Below are positions 53,278 through 61,825 of a stretch of 64,000 bases of DNA, piece by piece. The stretch spans positions 62,001 to 126,000 of the forward strand of contig NZ_APJI01000001.1 in the NCBI RefSeq assembly GCF_000497575.1. The letters run 5' to 3'. Source of the DNA: Afipia sp. OHSU_II-C1 (GTDB lineage: Bacteria; Pseudomonadota; Alphaproteobacteria; Rhizobiales; Xanthobacteraceae). The position numbers and the translations under genes are program-made. Within the stretch, counting starts at the first letter, position 1. Every line of letters begins with the position of its first letter. The notes under the pieces were generated by a model, which saw nothing but the letters and a program-made list of their open reading frames with translations, made no database searches and had not been told where the DNA came from.

Positions 53278-54453
53278 ATGAAAAGCCTTTCAAAAAGAGC
53301 GAGCCTGATTGGAGCCGGCGTTGGTCTGGCTATTCTGGCGGCCGCAGGAACTTTGATCTCAACCACCTCGAACAACCGCGCCAAGGCTGACGCCGCCGCA
53401 CCGCCGCCGGCAACGCCGGTTTCGGTCGCGGACGTCAAGGAGCGGGAAACCGCGATCTGGGACGAGTTCTCCGGGCGCCTCGAAGCCATCGAGCAGGTTG
53501 AAGTCCGTTCGCGCGTCGCGGGCGCCATCCAGGAAATCCGTTTCCGCGAAGGCGCGCTGGTTCAGAAGGACGACGTTCTTGTCGTGATCGATCCGGCGCT
53601 CTACGCCGCGGAAGTCGCCCGCGCGGAAGCTCAGGTCGCAGCTGCGCAGGCACGTCTCGTCTTCACCAAGAGTGACTACGAGCGCGGCCAGCAGCTGACC
53701 GGATCGCAGACCATCTCCCAGCGCGATCAGGACAACCGCATCAACGCCTATCGCGAGGCGGAAGCCAACCTCAAGGCCGCACAGGCCACTCTCAAGACCG
53801 CGCAGCTCAATCTCGGCTACACTGAAGTCCGCGCGCCCGTCACGGGCCGGGTCGGCAAGCGCGAGATCACCGTCGGCAACCTGATCGCCGCCGGTCCGGG
53901 GTCGCCGCTGCTGACCACCATCGTGTCGACCTCGCCGATCTACGCCAGCTTCAGCGCCGACGAGCAGGTCGTGCTCCGTGCGCTCGACGCGCTCGGCAAG
54001 GACGACGCCGCATCGAAGACCGGCCGCATCCCCGTCAAGATGGGCACCGCGACCAGCCATGGCCTGCCGTTCGAGGGCCAGATGCAGCTGATCGACAATC
54101 AGGTCGATGCACGCAGCGGCACGGTGCGGGTCCGCGCCATCTTCGACAACAAGGATGGCCGACTGATCCCCGGACAGTTCGTCCGCCTGCAGATGGGCCA
54201 GCCCAAGACCGAACGCGCCATGATGATCAACGAGCGCGCCGTCGGCACCGACCAGAACAAGAAGTACGTGATGGTCGTGACCAAGGAGAACAAGGCGGAG
54301 TATCGCGAAGTCTCCCTTGGCGTCGCTGTCGATGGTCTGCGCGTGGTCACGGCCGGCCTGAAGCCGGGCGAGCAGATCGTGGTCAAGGGAATGCAGCGCA
54401 TTCGCCCCGGCGCACCTGTCGCGCCCGAAGTCATCGCGATGGACGCCAACTGA
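53278..54453 (+). CDS. RND efflux periplasmic adaptor (AcrA/MexA-like)
   Basis: A 391-residue adaptor. The N-terminal hydrophobic segment (about 9-30, GAGVGLAILAAAGTLI) lacks a lipobox Cys, so it is an anchor or a cleaved signal. Lipoyl halves are RSRVAGAIQEIRFREGALVQKDDVL and TEVRAPVTGRVGKREITVGNL, around a long coiled-coil (about 115-165). AcrA-like C-terminal motif GEQIVVKGMQRIRPGAPV. I start at ATG 53278, not the in-frame GTG four codons earlier. It pairs with the pump gene 146 bases downstream. Confidence 0.93.
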   Translation: MKSLSKRASLIGAGVGLAILAAAGTLISTTSNNRAKADAAAPPPATPVSVADVKERETAIWDEFSGRLEAIEQVEVRSRVAGAIQEIRFREGALVQKDDVLVVIDPALYAAEVARAEAQVAAAQARLVFTKSDYERGQQLTGSQTISQRDQDNRINAYREAEANLKAAQATLKTAQLNLGYTEVRAPVTGRVGKREITVGNLIAAGPGSPLLTTIVSTSPIYASFSADEQVVLRALDALGKDDAASKTGRIPVKMGTATSHGLPFEGQMQLIDNQVDARSGTVRVRAIFDNKDGRLIPGQFVRLQMGQPKTERAMMINERAVGTDQNKKYVMVVTKENKAEYREVSLGVAVDGLRVVTAGLKPGEQIVVKGMQRIRPGAPVAPEVIAMDAN

Positions 54454-54473
54454 CAAGGCACCCTCACCAACAA

Positions 54474-54555
54474 CGTCCTTGCGAGCGAAGCGAAGCAATC
54501 CATCGCTGAGAAGAGAAAACTGGATTGCTTCGTCGCCGCGCCCTTCGCGATGACG
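54474..54555. repeat. Intergenic palindromic repeat, type C, copy 2, inside the RND operon
   Basis: CGTCCTTGCGAG and TTCGCGATGACG are the outer arms, and GCGAAGCAATCCA pairs with TGGATTGCTTCGTC. The sequence agrees base for base with the copy at 42496-42572 across most of the element. It sits in the 146-base gap between adaptor and pump genes and would form a strong hairpin in their mRNA, which may reduce or process the downstream message. Confidence 0.85.
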
Positions 54556-54599
54556 CTACCGGACAGTCGACGCAACAAGACCAATAATGAGATGACGTC

Positions 54600-57500
54600 A
54601 TGAATATCTCGAGATTTTTCATCGACCGGCCGATTTTCGCTGGTGTGCTGTCGGCGCTGATCCTGCTTGCGGGTCTGCTGTCGCTCCCTGCGCTGCCGAT
54701 CTCCGAATATCCGGAAGTCGCCCCGCCGATCGTGACCGTGCGCGCGCTCTATCCCGGCGCCAACCCCAAGGTCATCATCGAATCGGTCGCGACGCCGCTC
54801 GAAGAGCAGATCAACGGCGTCGAGAACATGCTCTACATGAACAGCCAGGCGACGACCGACGGCGTGCTGACTCTCAACGTCACCTTCCGCCTCGGCACCA
54901 ATCCCGACCTCGCGCAGCAGATGGTCCAGAACCGCGTCTCGCAGGCGGAATCACGCCTGCCTGCGGTGACACGCCAGCTCGGCATCACCACGGTGAAGAG
55001 CTCGCCGAACATCACGCTGGTGGTGCATCTGCTGTCGCCGAACGATCGCTACGACACCACCTATCTGCGCAACTTCGGCGTGCTCAATGTGAAAGACCGC
55101 CTCGCCCGCATCCGCGGTGTCGGTCAGGTGCAGATCTGGGGCGCCGGCGATTACGCAATGCGCGTCTGGCTCGATCCGCAGAAGGTCGCCGAGCTTGGTC
55201 TGTCACCCGGTGACATCACCCGCGAAATTCAGGCGCAGAACGTCGAGGCCGCGGCAGGCACGGTCGGCGGCTCGCCGAACTCTACGGACATCACCCTGCA
55301 GATGCCGCTCAATGCACAGGGTCGTCTGAGGGACGAACAGGAATTCGGCGATATCGTCATCAAGACCGGGCAGAATGGTGAAATCACCCGCCTGCGCGAC
55401 GTTGCCCGGATCGAGCTCGGCGCTTCAGAGTATGCGCTGCGTTCTCAGATCGACAATAAATCCGCCGTCGGCATCGGCATCTTCCAGGCGCCCGGCGCCA
55501 ACGCACTCGCGATCGCCGACGAAGTCCATGCGGCGATGAAGCAGATCAAGGCGAACATGCCGGAGGGCGTCGATTACCGGATCGCGTACGATCCGACGCG
55601 GTTCATCCGCGCATCGATCGAAGCCGTGATCCACACCCTGCTGGAGGCCATCGCGCTGGTGGTGCTGGTGGTCATCCTGTTCCTGCAGACCTGGCGCGCG
55701 TCGATCATTCCGCTGATCTCGGTGCCGGTCTCGATCATCGGCACGTTCGCGGTGTTGCTGCTGTTCGGCTATTCCATCAACGCGCTGAGTTTGTTTGGCC
55801 TGGTGCTCGCAATCGGCATCGTGGTCGACGACGCCATCGTCGTGGTGGAGAACGTCGAGCGCAACATCGAGGAAGGTTTGTCGCCGCGCGATGCGACCTA
55901 TCGCGCCATGAACGAGGTTTCGGGACCGATTATCGCGATCGCGCTGGTGCTGGTCGCGGTGTTCGTGCCGCTCGGCTTCATCAGCGGCCTCACCGGCCAG
56001 TTCTACAAGCAGTTCGCCATGACCATCGCGATCTCGACAGTGATCTCCGCGATCAACTCGCTGACGCTGTCGCCGGCGCTCGCGGCTCTTCTGCTCAGGG
56101 GGCACGATCAGCCGAAGGATGCGCTCAGCCGCGGCATGGACAAAGTCCTCGGCGGCTTCTTCCGGCGGTTTAACAACTTCTTTCAGAAATCATCGGATTC
56201 CTACAGCGGAGGCGTCAAGCGGGTCATCTCGCGCAAAGCCGCCGTCATGGGCGTCTATCTGGTGTTGATCGGCATCACAGCAGTCCTGTTCAGGGTTGTC
56301 CCCGGCGGCTTCGTGCCGTTGCAGGACAAGCAGTATCTGATCGGCTTTGCCCAGCTTCAGGAAGGCGCCACACTCGACCGCACCGAGGAGGTGATGCGCC
56401 AGATGTCGGCGATCGCCATGCAGCAGCCCGGCGTTGAAAGCGCCGTGGCGTTTCCAGGCCTGTCGATCAATGGCTTCACCAACTCGTCGAGCGCCGGCAT
56501 CGTGTTCTCGACGCTCAAGCCTTTCGGCGAGCGCAAGGATCCTTCGCTCAGCGCCACCGCCATCGCTGCGGAGCTGAACAAGAAGTACACGGTCATTCAG
56601 GACGCGTTCGTCGCCATGCTGCCGCCGCCGCCGGTCGACGGCCTCGGCACCACGGGCGGTTTCAAGCTCCAGCTCGAAGATCAGGTGGGGCTTGGCTATG
56701 AGGCGCTGGACGAAGCAAAGAAGGCCTTCCTCGCCAAGGCGATGCAAGCGCCGGAACTGACCGGATTGTTCTCGAGCTACAAGGTGGACGTCCCGCAGCT
56801 CTATGCGGACATCGACCGCACCCGTGCACGCCAGCTCAACGTGCCGATCACTAGCATCTTCGAGACGCTGCAGGTCTACCTCGGCTCGTACTACGTGAAC
56901 GACTTCAACAAATTCGGCCGCGTCTACTCGGTGCGTGTGCAGGCCGACGGCAAGTTCCGCGCACGGCCTGAGGACGTCGGTCAGCTGAAGGTTCGCTCCA
57001 CGACAGGCGAGATGATCCCGCTCTCGGTGCTGCTGAAGCTGCAATCCACCGCCGGGCCCGAAAGCGCGATGCGCTATAACGGCTTCCTTGCGGCGGACAT
57101 CAACGGCAATAACGCGCCGGGCTATTCCACCGGCCAGGCGCAAGCCGCGGTCGCACGCATCGCCGACGAGACGCTGCCCAAGGGCATCGGCTTCGAGTGG
57201 ACCGACCTGACCTATCAGGAGATCATCGCCGGCAACACCTCGCTCTATATCTTCCCGATCGTGATGCTGCTGGTGTTCCTGGTGCTCGCTGCGCAGTATG
57301 AAAGCCTGATGCTGCCGCTGGCGATCATCATGATCGTGCCGATGTCGCTGTTGGCCGCGATGTTCGGGGTCTGGATCACCGGCAACGACAACAACATCTT
57401 CACCCAGATCGGCCTGTTCGTTCTGGTGGGATTGTCGGCGAAGAACGCGATTCTGATCGTTGAGTTCGCGCGTGAACTTGAGTTTGCCGGGCGCTCTCCG

Positions 57501-57812
57501 ATCGCCGCCGCGATCGAGGCCAGCCGTCTGCGGTTGCGGCCGATCCTGATGACGTCGATCGCCTTCATCATGGGCGTTGTGCCGCTGGTGACATCGGTCG
57601 GCGCCGGCGCGGAGATGCGTCACGCCATGGGCATTGCGGTGTTCTCCGGCATGATCGGCGTCACGGCGTTCGGCATCTTCTTCACGCCGGTGTTCTACGT
57701 GCTGCTGCGCGGCCTCACCGGCAACAAGCCGCTGGTCCAGCATGGCGCAAGCTCGATCGAGCCGGCGCCGGTCGGACATGCTCCCCATGCGCTGAAGGAC
57801 GCGGCCGAATAA
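54600..57812 (+). CDS. RND efflux pump, inner-membrane transporter (AcrB-like)
   Basis: A 1070-residue AcrB-type proton-driven transporter. It starts MNISRFFIDRPIFAGVLS, has the paired aspartates in AIGIVVDDAIVVVENVERN (TM4) and the lysine in LVGLSAKNAILIVEFARE (TM10), and both porter loops with FNDFNKFGR-like VNDFNKFGRVYSV. With the upstream adaptor it forms a tripartite pump; no outer-membrane factor gene is near. It is the usual AcrB/MexB length and appears intact. The ribosome site is weak (GAG). A strong terminator follows about 125 bases later. Confidence 0.95.
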   Translation: MNISRFFIDRPIFAGVLSALILLAGLLSLPALPISEYPEVAPPIVTVRALYPGANPKVIIESVATPLEEQINGVENMLYMNSQATTDGVLTLNVTFRLGTNPDLAQQMVQNRVSQAESRLPAVTRQLGITTVKSSPNITLVVHLLSPNDRYDTTYLRNFGVLNVKDRLARIRGVGQVQIWGAGDYAMRVWLDPQKVAELGLSPGDITREIQAQNVEAAAGTVGGSPNSTDITLQMPLNAQGRLRDEQEFGDIVIKTGQNGEITRLRDVARIELGASEYALRSQIDNKSAVGIGIFQAPGANALAIADEVHAAMKQIKANMPEGVDYRIAYDPTRFIRASIEAVIHTLLEAIALVVLVVILFLQTWRASIIPLISVPVSIIGTFAVLLLFGYSINALSLFGLVLAIGIVVDDAIVVVENVERNIEEGLSPRDATYRAMNEVSGPIIAIALVLVAVFVPLGFISGLTGQFYKQFAMTIAISTVISAINSLTLSPALAALLLRGHDQPKDALSRGMDKVLGGFFRRFNNFFQKSSDSYSGGVKRVISRKAAVMGVYLVLIGITAVLFRVVPGGFVPLQDKQYLIGFAQLQEGATLDRTEEVMRQMSAIAMQQPGVESAVAFPGLSINGFTNSSSAGIVFSTLKPFGERKDPSLSATAIAAELNKKYTVIQDAFVAMLPPPPVDGLGTTGGFKLQLEDQVGLGYEALDEAKKAFLAKAMQAPELTGLFSSYKVDVPQLYADIDRTRARQLNVPITSIFETLQVYLGSYYVNDFNKFGRVYSVRVQADGKFRARPEDVGQLKVRSTTGEMIPLSVLLKLQSTAGPESAMRYNGFLAADINGNNAPGYSTGQAQAAVARIADETLPKGIGFEWTDLTYQEIIAGNTSLYIFPIVMLLVFLVLAAQYESLMLPLAIIMIVPMSLLAAMFGVWITGNDNNIFTQIGLFVLVGLSAKNAILIVEFARELEFAGRSPIAAAIEASRLRLRPILMTSIAFIMGVVPLVTSVGAGAEMRHAMGIAVFSGMIGVTAFGIFFTPVFYVLLRGLTGNKPLVQHGASSIEPAPVGHAPHALKDAAE

Positions 57813-57879
57813 CCCGCTGAATGCGGGTCACGAGATGGCGCACAGCTGCATTGCCCGTGACAGCGATGCGCCTGCGACG

Positions 57880-57917
57880 AAGCGATCCGGTCCTTGCCCC
57901 TCCAAGCCGGATCGCTT
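57880..57917. repeat. 11-bp inverted repeat after the RND pump gene
   Basis: AAGCGATCCGG and CCGGATCGCTT are perfect inverted copies separated by 16 bases, in the gap between the pump and the hutX gene. No T-run follows, so it is more likely a stabilising hairpin or degenerate intergenic repeat than a terminator. Confidence 0.55.
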
Positions 57918-57936
57918 CAGTCGCAACTTCCGCAAA

Positions 57937-57968
57937 AGAAATGGCCGGGGATGACCCGGCCATTTTTT
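57937..57968 (+). terminator. Bidirectional intrinsic terminator
   Basis: ATGGCCGGG and CCCGGCCAT form a 9-bp perfect stem with a 5-base loop; TTTTTTATT follows on the plus strand and an A-run (AAAAGAA) precedes it, giving T-rich sequence on the minus strand. It ends the second RND transcript and also the converging hutX-side transcript. Confidence 0.88.
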
Positions 57969-57987
57969 ATTCAAGCTGTAAGTGGAA

Positions 57988-58488
57988 TCAGCCCAGCGTC
58001 TTCGCCAAAGCGCGAAACTTCTCGAGCTGATCTGTCTTCAGCGCGCGATTCTCGTCGCGGCCGACGAACACCTTGAACATCACGCCGCCGTCGACGTTAA
58101 GAAACGCCGCAAAGGCCGACGGCTTGCCCATGAACGGGCGTTCGACGAAGGCAATGCCGCCGCAGCGCTCATGGCGCAGGTGGCCGTGCATGCCCTTCGG
58201 CTTCATGATGTTGTAGTAGCCGCGCCCAACCTCGCCGCCACCCACCGGCTCGGTGACTTCGAAGATGCCGTCTTCGGTGTGGATGATCAGCGTCACCTCG
58301 CCCCAAGTCGCGATGTCCTGCATCGCTGGCACGAAGGCCGAGCCCGGCACGAAGCTGCGCATTTCGTCCGGCAGCGCCTCGATCACGGCACGCGCCGTGA
58401 CGTTCTTCTCCCGCGCGACGTCCTCAATGACGCCGCCCGGGTTCTCAGCCATGTGCTTCCTGAGATCGGCCAGATTGGGGTTCAGCAT
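57988..58488 (-). CDS. hutX: Haem utilisation cytosolic carrier HutX
   Basis: A 166-residue HutX/HugX-type cytosolic haem-binding protein that carries or buffers imported haem. MKPKGMHGHLRHERCGGIAFVERPFMGKPSAF (about 95-126) and FMVKVFVGRDE-like FKVFVGRDENRAL are family marks, with His residues in the HGHLRH patch. It begins three bases after the stop of the monooxygenase gene, so the two are one transcript. It ends just before the terminator shared with the RND operon. Confidence 0.9.
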   Translation of the reverse strand: MLNPNLADLRKHMAENPGGVIEDVAREKNVTARAVIEALPDEMRSFVPGSAFVPAMQDIATWGEVTLIIHTEDGIFEVTEPVGGGEVGRGYYNIMKPKGMHGHLRHERCGGIAFVERPFMGKPSAFAAFLNVDGGVMFKVFVGRDENRALKTDQLEKFRALAKTLG

Positions 58489-58491
58489 GGT

Positions 58492-58827
58492 TCAGGCCGC
58501 CGCGCTGGACTTGCGCTCGGTCTGGATGATCTCGAAGCCCTCGAACTTCGGATGTCCGAGATAAAGGCTCTCGCCGGTCTGGTTGTCCGCGCGGGCATGC
58601 GCCTTGCGGAATTGCTCAGACTTGGTCCAGGCCTCGAACGCCGCCTTGTCCGCCCACAACGTATGAGTTGAATACAGCGTGTGATCGTCAGCCTTCGGCC
58701 CGCGCAGCAGATTGAATTCGATGAAGCCCGCGAGTTCGCTCAGATAGGATTCGCGCGTCGCCCACACGGTCTCGAACGCCTGCTCGGAGCCGGTCTTCAC
58801 CTGAAAACGGTTCATCGCAATAAACAT
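58492..58827 (-). CDS. IsdG/HmuQ-like haem-degrading monooxygenase
   Basis: A 111-residue antibiotic-biosynthesis-monooxygenase-fold protein. MFIAMNRFQVKTGSEQAFETVW and SHTLWADKAAFEAWTKSEQFRKAHA-type sequence (here THTLWADKAAFEAW) match the IsdG/HmuQ/HmuD haem-degrading group, which opens the haem ring to release iron. Asn6, Trp and His in this region are the expected haem-site residues. AGGAGAAG precedes the ATG. Co-transcribed with hutX and probably downstream of hmuR on the same strand. Bradyrhizobium japonicum HmuQ is the best known relative. Confidence 0.88.
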   Translation of the reverse strand: MFIAMNRFQVKTGSEQAFETVWATRESYLSELAGFIEFNLLRGPKADDHTLYSTHTLWADKAAFEAWTKSEQFRKAHARADNQTGESLYLGHPKFEGFEIIQTERKSSAAA

Positions 58828-58913
58828 TGGTCTTCTCCTGTTTGTCTCATTGTAAGGCCGAACGGCCGGTTATCAAAGTGTCGTTCATGAGAGCCTGCGC
58901 TGAAACGCAGCGA

Positions 58914-58938
58914 GCCGCGCAGAAAAGCTCTGCGCGGC
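58914..58938. terminator. Strong hairpin between hmuR and the monooxygenase gene
   Basis: GCCGCGCAG and CTGCGCGGC form a 9-bp stem with a 7-base loop, next to a second, smaller stem (CTGCG/CGCAG). The T-run (CTCTTTTTG) is on the plus-strand side, so on the minus strand, where hmuR is transcribed, it lacks one. It may be a stabilising hairpin or partial terminator that separates hmuR from the downstream genes. Confidence 0.5.
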
Positions 58939-58982
58939 AACCTCTTTTTGCTTTTCAAAAGCAGTGACTGATCGTTCTGCGT

Positions 58983-61361
58983 TCAGCTTCCTCCGAAGTG
59001 GTATTTGAGCCCGGCCTTGTAGACGATGCCCGCGCCCGCGCTGGCCCACAGCACGTCGTTCTGCGGAGACGTGAAGTCGGCGGCGCGCGGAATGGCATAA
59101 GGCCGGTAGTACTGGTTCAGAAGATTCTCGACCGAGAAGTTCAGCGCGAAATCCTTGGTCGGCTTCACTTGCAGGTAGAGGTTGACCAGATCGTAGGACG
59201 TGCCGGGCAGATACGTGACCGGGATGTCGGTATTGCTTTTCACCGACGTCCACATCGCCGACAGCACGACCTGATTGTCGAGGAAGCGCAGGCCCGCGGT
59301 CGTCGTCACCTTCTGCGGCTGGATGCTATACAGGCCGATGTTGGTCTGGGTGTTCTTGCCTTCCTGCAGCGTCACCGCCACGCCGACGAAGAAGTCGTTG
59401 GCATCGTACATCGTTTCAGCTTCGAAGCCCTGGATCCGGGCATGCGCGATGTTCTGATACTGGAGATACGTGGTCGGAAACACGCCCGGAATCGGCGGGA
59501 AGGAATTGAACGGAGGTCCGGTGAACTGGACGCTGTCGATATAGTCGTCGACGTCGTTGCGGAACACGTTGAACTTGCCGCGGAAGCTGTCGCCGGCTTT
59601 GAACAGACCGTTCTGCTTGATGTTGACGCCGACCTCCTTGGTCTTGCCGACTTCAGGACGCAGGTTGGGATTCGGCAGGAAGCAGAAGAAACCGCGCGTG
59701 CCATCGGGGCAGATCGAAAAGTCGCCTTGCCCGGCGCCGGTCGCGACGTGAGCGCCATTCACGAGCGTCTCGGTGATCGAAGGCGCGCGATATCCCTCGG
59801 CGTAGCTGATGTAAGGCGTCATCACGGCAGCGGGCATCAGCCCGATAGTAATTTTCGGCGAGAAGCGGTCGCCGCTGGCGGAGCCTGCAGACGAACTAAG
59901 CTGATAGTTGTCGTAGCGGACAGCGCCGACCATCTCCAGCAATGAGGTGTAGTTGGTCTTCCACTGGATAAACGCACCGGTGACCGTGCGCTCGCCGCCC
60001 GGTGTCGTCTTGTTGGAATTTCCGCTCCTGTCGGCGGTCGAAACGTCGTCGCGGAAACCGTCGCCGCCGTAGGTCACGGCATGACGCCAGTCGCCGGTCT
60101 CAAAGCGTGACGTGTTGTGAACGTCGAAACCGAAGGTGTCGATCAGATAACTGCGCTGGTCGCCGACGCAGCCGGTGATGCTGTTGCCCGGCTGGCCGCC
60201 GGTGCAATTGCCCGTGGCCAGTGCTGAATTGTGCAGCGTCTTGACCTGCTGGCTGTCGGTCCGATTCCAGTAGATCTTCGCGTCCCAATCGAAGATCTGA
60301 TCGTCGGGCCGCGAGTACTTCCAGCCCAGCGTGGTCGTGTAGTTCTTCAAATTGGTCGCATAGACTGAGGTGCCGTTGCCCGCAGAGCCCGGCTGCGCGA
60401 AAGGCTGCCCCAGCGGACGGCGCGGCTGTCCGACATTGTAGATGTCTTCCTGGAAGATTCCGCCGAGCTTGATTTCGTGGCCATCCGCGGGACGGACAGT
60501 CAGCTTTGCAATGCCGCTTGAGAGCCGCTGTGCGGTGTTCTCCACGGGAATGCCGAGTCCGTCTTTGTAGTTGTCCTGCGTCGAATAGGTGCCGCCAGCG
60601 AACACATCAACGTTCGGATTGACGTGGACACCGCCGAAGATCGAGCCGAGTGCGCGGCCATGGTTGGTGCCGAAGATCGTATTGGTATCGACGCCCCAGC
60701 GCTCGCCGGGACGCACGACATCCTGGATGTCCTTGGTCCGGAACGACGCCACGCCGCCGATCGCGCCCGAGCCGTAGATGTTGGCTGTCGGGCCGCGCAC
60801 GATATCGATGCCGCCGATCAGTTCGGGATTGAGGAAGAACGAACCGTTCGAGTTGTGGCCGGTGCGCTGATAGTTCTGGCGTGCGCCATCGACGACGACC
60901 GCAACGCGGCCGAAGTCCTGCAAGCCGCGAATGTTGATCGATGTCGATGGATCGTCGCCGCGATCCTGTATCCAGACACCTGGCATGGTGTAGACGAGAT
61001 CGCCGATGCGCGTGGCTTGACGTCCCTGAATCTGCTCCAGCGTCATGACGCTGACCGGCGCCAGCGCATCGATCGCGCGCTCCTGGGTTTTGGACGCGGC
61101 AACCGTGATTTCATCCAGCGACTGATAGACGGGCTGCCCGATCTGCGCATTGGCGTTCATCGGGTCGCGCGGCACCGGCACTTCCGCCATCGGCGCGCCC
61201 GCGCGATTGCGCTTGATCGGCTTCGGTTTGACGGCTTGAACAGTCTGGCTGGATGTTTCAGCAGATTGCGCCTGCACCGGCGCAGCGGCGACCGCCGCTC
61301 CCAGCGAAACGACAGACACGGATAATAGCAGCGCGCACGCGCGCGCATTCAGCCCCGACAT
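58983..61361 (-). CDS. hmuR: TonB-dependent haem/haemoglobin receptor HmuR
   Basis: A 792-residue outer-membrane receptor that takes in haem. Signal peptide 1-32 (SGLNARACALLLSVSVVSLG, ending PVQAQ), a TonB box-like DEITVAASKTQER, plug domain with RIGDLVYTMPGVWIQDRGDD and NIRGLQDFGR, then a 22-strand barrel ending in the aromatic-poor YHFGGS. Haem-receptor motifs YRAPS and NPNLRPE are present with His between them. I start at ATG 61361, where the signal begins; the frame opens 26 codons earlier. Divergent from hmuP, with an Irr-like box between them. Confidence 0.93.
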   Translation of the reverse strand: MSGLNARACALLLSVSVVSLGAAVAAAPVQAQSAETSSQTVQAVKPKPIKRNRAGAPMAEVPVPRDPMNANAQIGQPVYQSLDEITVAASKTQERAIDALAPVSVMTLEQIQGRQATRIGDLVYTMPGVWIQDRGDDPSTSINIRGLQDFGRVAVVVDGARQNYQRTGHNSNGSFFLNPELIGGIDIVRGPTANIYGSGAIGGVASFRTKDIQDVVRPGERWGVDTNTIFGTNHGRALGSIFGGVHVNPNVDVFAGGTYSTQDNYKDGLGIPVENTAQRLSSGIAKLTVRPADGHEIKLGGIFQEDIYNVGQPRRPLGQPFAQPGSAGNGTSVYATNLKNYTTTLGWKYSRPDDQIFDWDAKIYWNRTDSQQVKTLHNSALATGNCTGGQPGNSITGCVGDQRSYLIDTFGFDVHNTSRFETGDWRHAVTYGGDGFRDDVSTADRSGNSNKTTPGGERTVTGAFIQWKTNYTSLLEMVGAVRYDNYQLSSSAGSASGDRFSPKITIGLMPAAVMTPYISYAEGYRAPSITETLVNGAHVATGAGQGDFSICPDGTRGFFCFLPNPNLRPEVGKTKEVGVNIKQNGLFKAGDSFRGKFNVFRNDVDDYIDSVQFTGPPFNSFPPIPGVFPTTYLQYQNIAHARIQGFEAETMYDANDFFVGVAVTLQEGKNTQTNIGLYSIQPQKVTTTAGLRFLDNQVVLSAMWTSVKSNTDIPVTYLPGTSYDLVNLYLQVKPTKDFALNFSVENLLNQYYRPYAIPRAADFTSPQNDVLWASAGAGIVYKAGLKYHFGGS

Positions 61362-61514
61362 GACAGCCCCAAACCTTAACTTTGCTTTTGCGTGATGCGG
61401 CTGGCGGGCATCGCCCGAAGGCGGCTGGCTGGCTGTCATAGAATCCCGTTGGTCACTGCCAACGTGTTGCCACTTTTCGTAAAATGGTCGGGCTGGGTCA
61501 AGCCAATGAACGAT

Positions 61515-61537
61515 CAGTTTAAACCTATTGTAAACTG
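61515..61537. promoter_or_regulatory. Irr-box-like palindrome between hmuR and hmuP
   Basis: CAGTTTA (61515-61521) and TAAACTG (61531-61537) are perfect inverted arms nine bases apart. The core TTTA-N9-TAAA has the spacing of the Irr iron-control element TTTAGAA-N3-TTCTAAA known from Bradyrhizobium; the inner bases agree only in part. It lies 70 bases before hmuP and about 154 before hmuR. In B. japonicum Irr with HmuP activates hmuR and this operon. Confidence 0.7.
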
Positions 61538-61606
61538 GAGTGTTGGAATTCGCGCGCCGACAAACTTAAGAACAACGGGACTTTACAAACAGGACGCGCA
61601 AAACGG

Positions 61607-61825
61607 ATGAATGCTGGCTCTCCTCACGACCCCGACGGCTCATCGGGCAAAGACGCCGGCGACAAATCTAGAACGGCTCTAATTGAGCGTTCGATCCCTT
61701 TGTCGGATAACCGCATCAACAGCCGCGACCTGTTCGTCTCCTCGCGTGAAATCATCATCACGCACGGCGATGACACCTATCGCCTGCGGCTGACTGCGCT
61801 GAACAAGCTGATCCTGACCAAATGA
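61607..61825 (+). CDS. hmuP: Haem uptake regulator/coactivator HmuP (HemP family)
   Basis: A 72-residue HemP-family protein. The C-terminal SRDLFVSSREIIITHGDDTYRLRLTALNKLILTK is the family core (about 39-72); the N-terminal 35 residues are charged and probably disordered. In Bradyrhizobium japonicum HmuP works with Irr to activate hmuR expression. It starts the plus-strand hmuP-T-U-V operon and its stop overlaps the hmuT ATG as ATGA. Confidence 0.92.
   Translation: MNAGSPHDPDGSSGKDAGDKSRTALIERSIPLSDNRINSRDLFVSSREIIITHGDDTYRLRLTALNKLILTK

Noticed and set aside
58914-58938. Standard terminator for hmuR.
   Set aside because: The hairpin is strong but the T-run is on the wrong side for the minus strand, so it is listed only as a hairpin of uncertain role.
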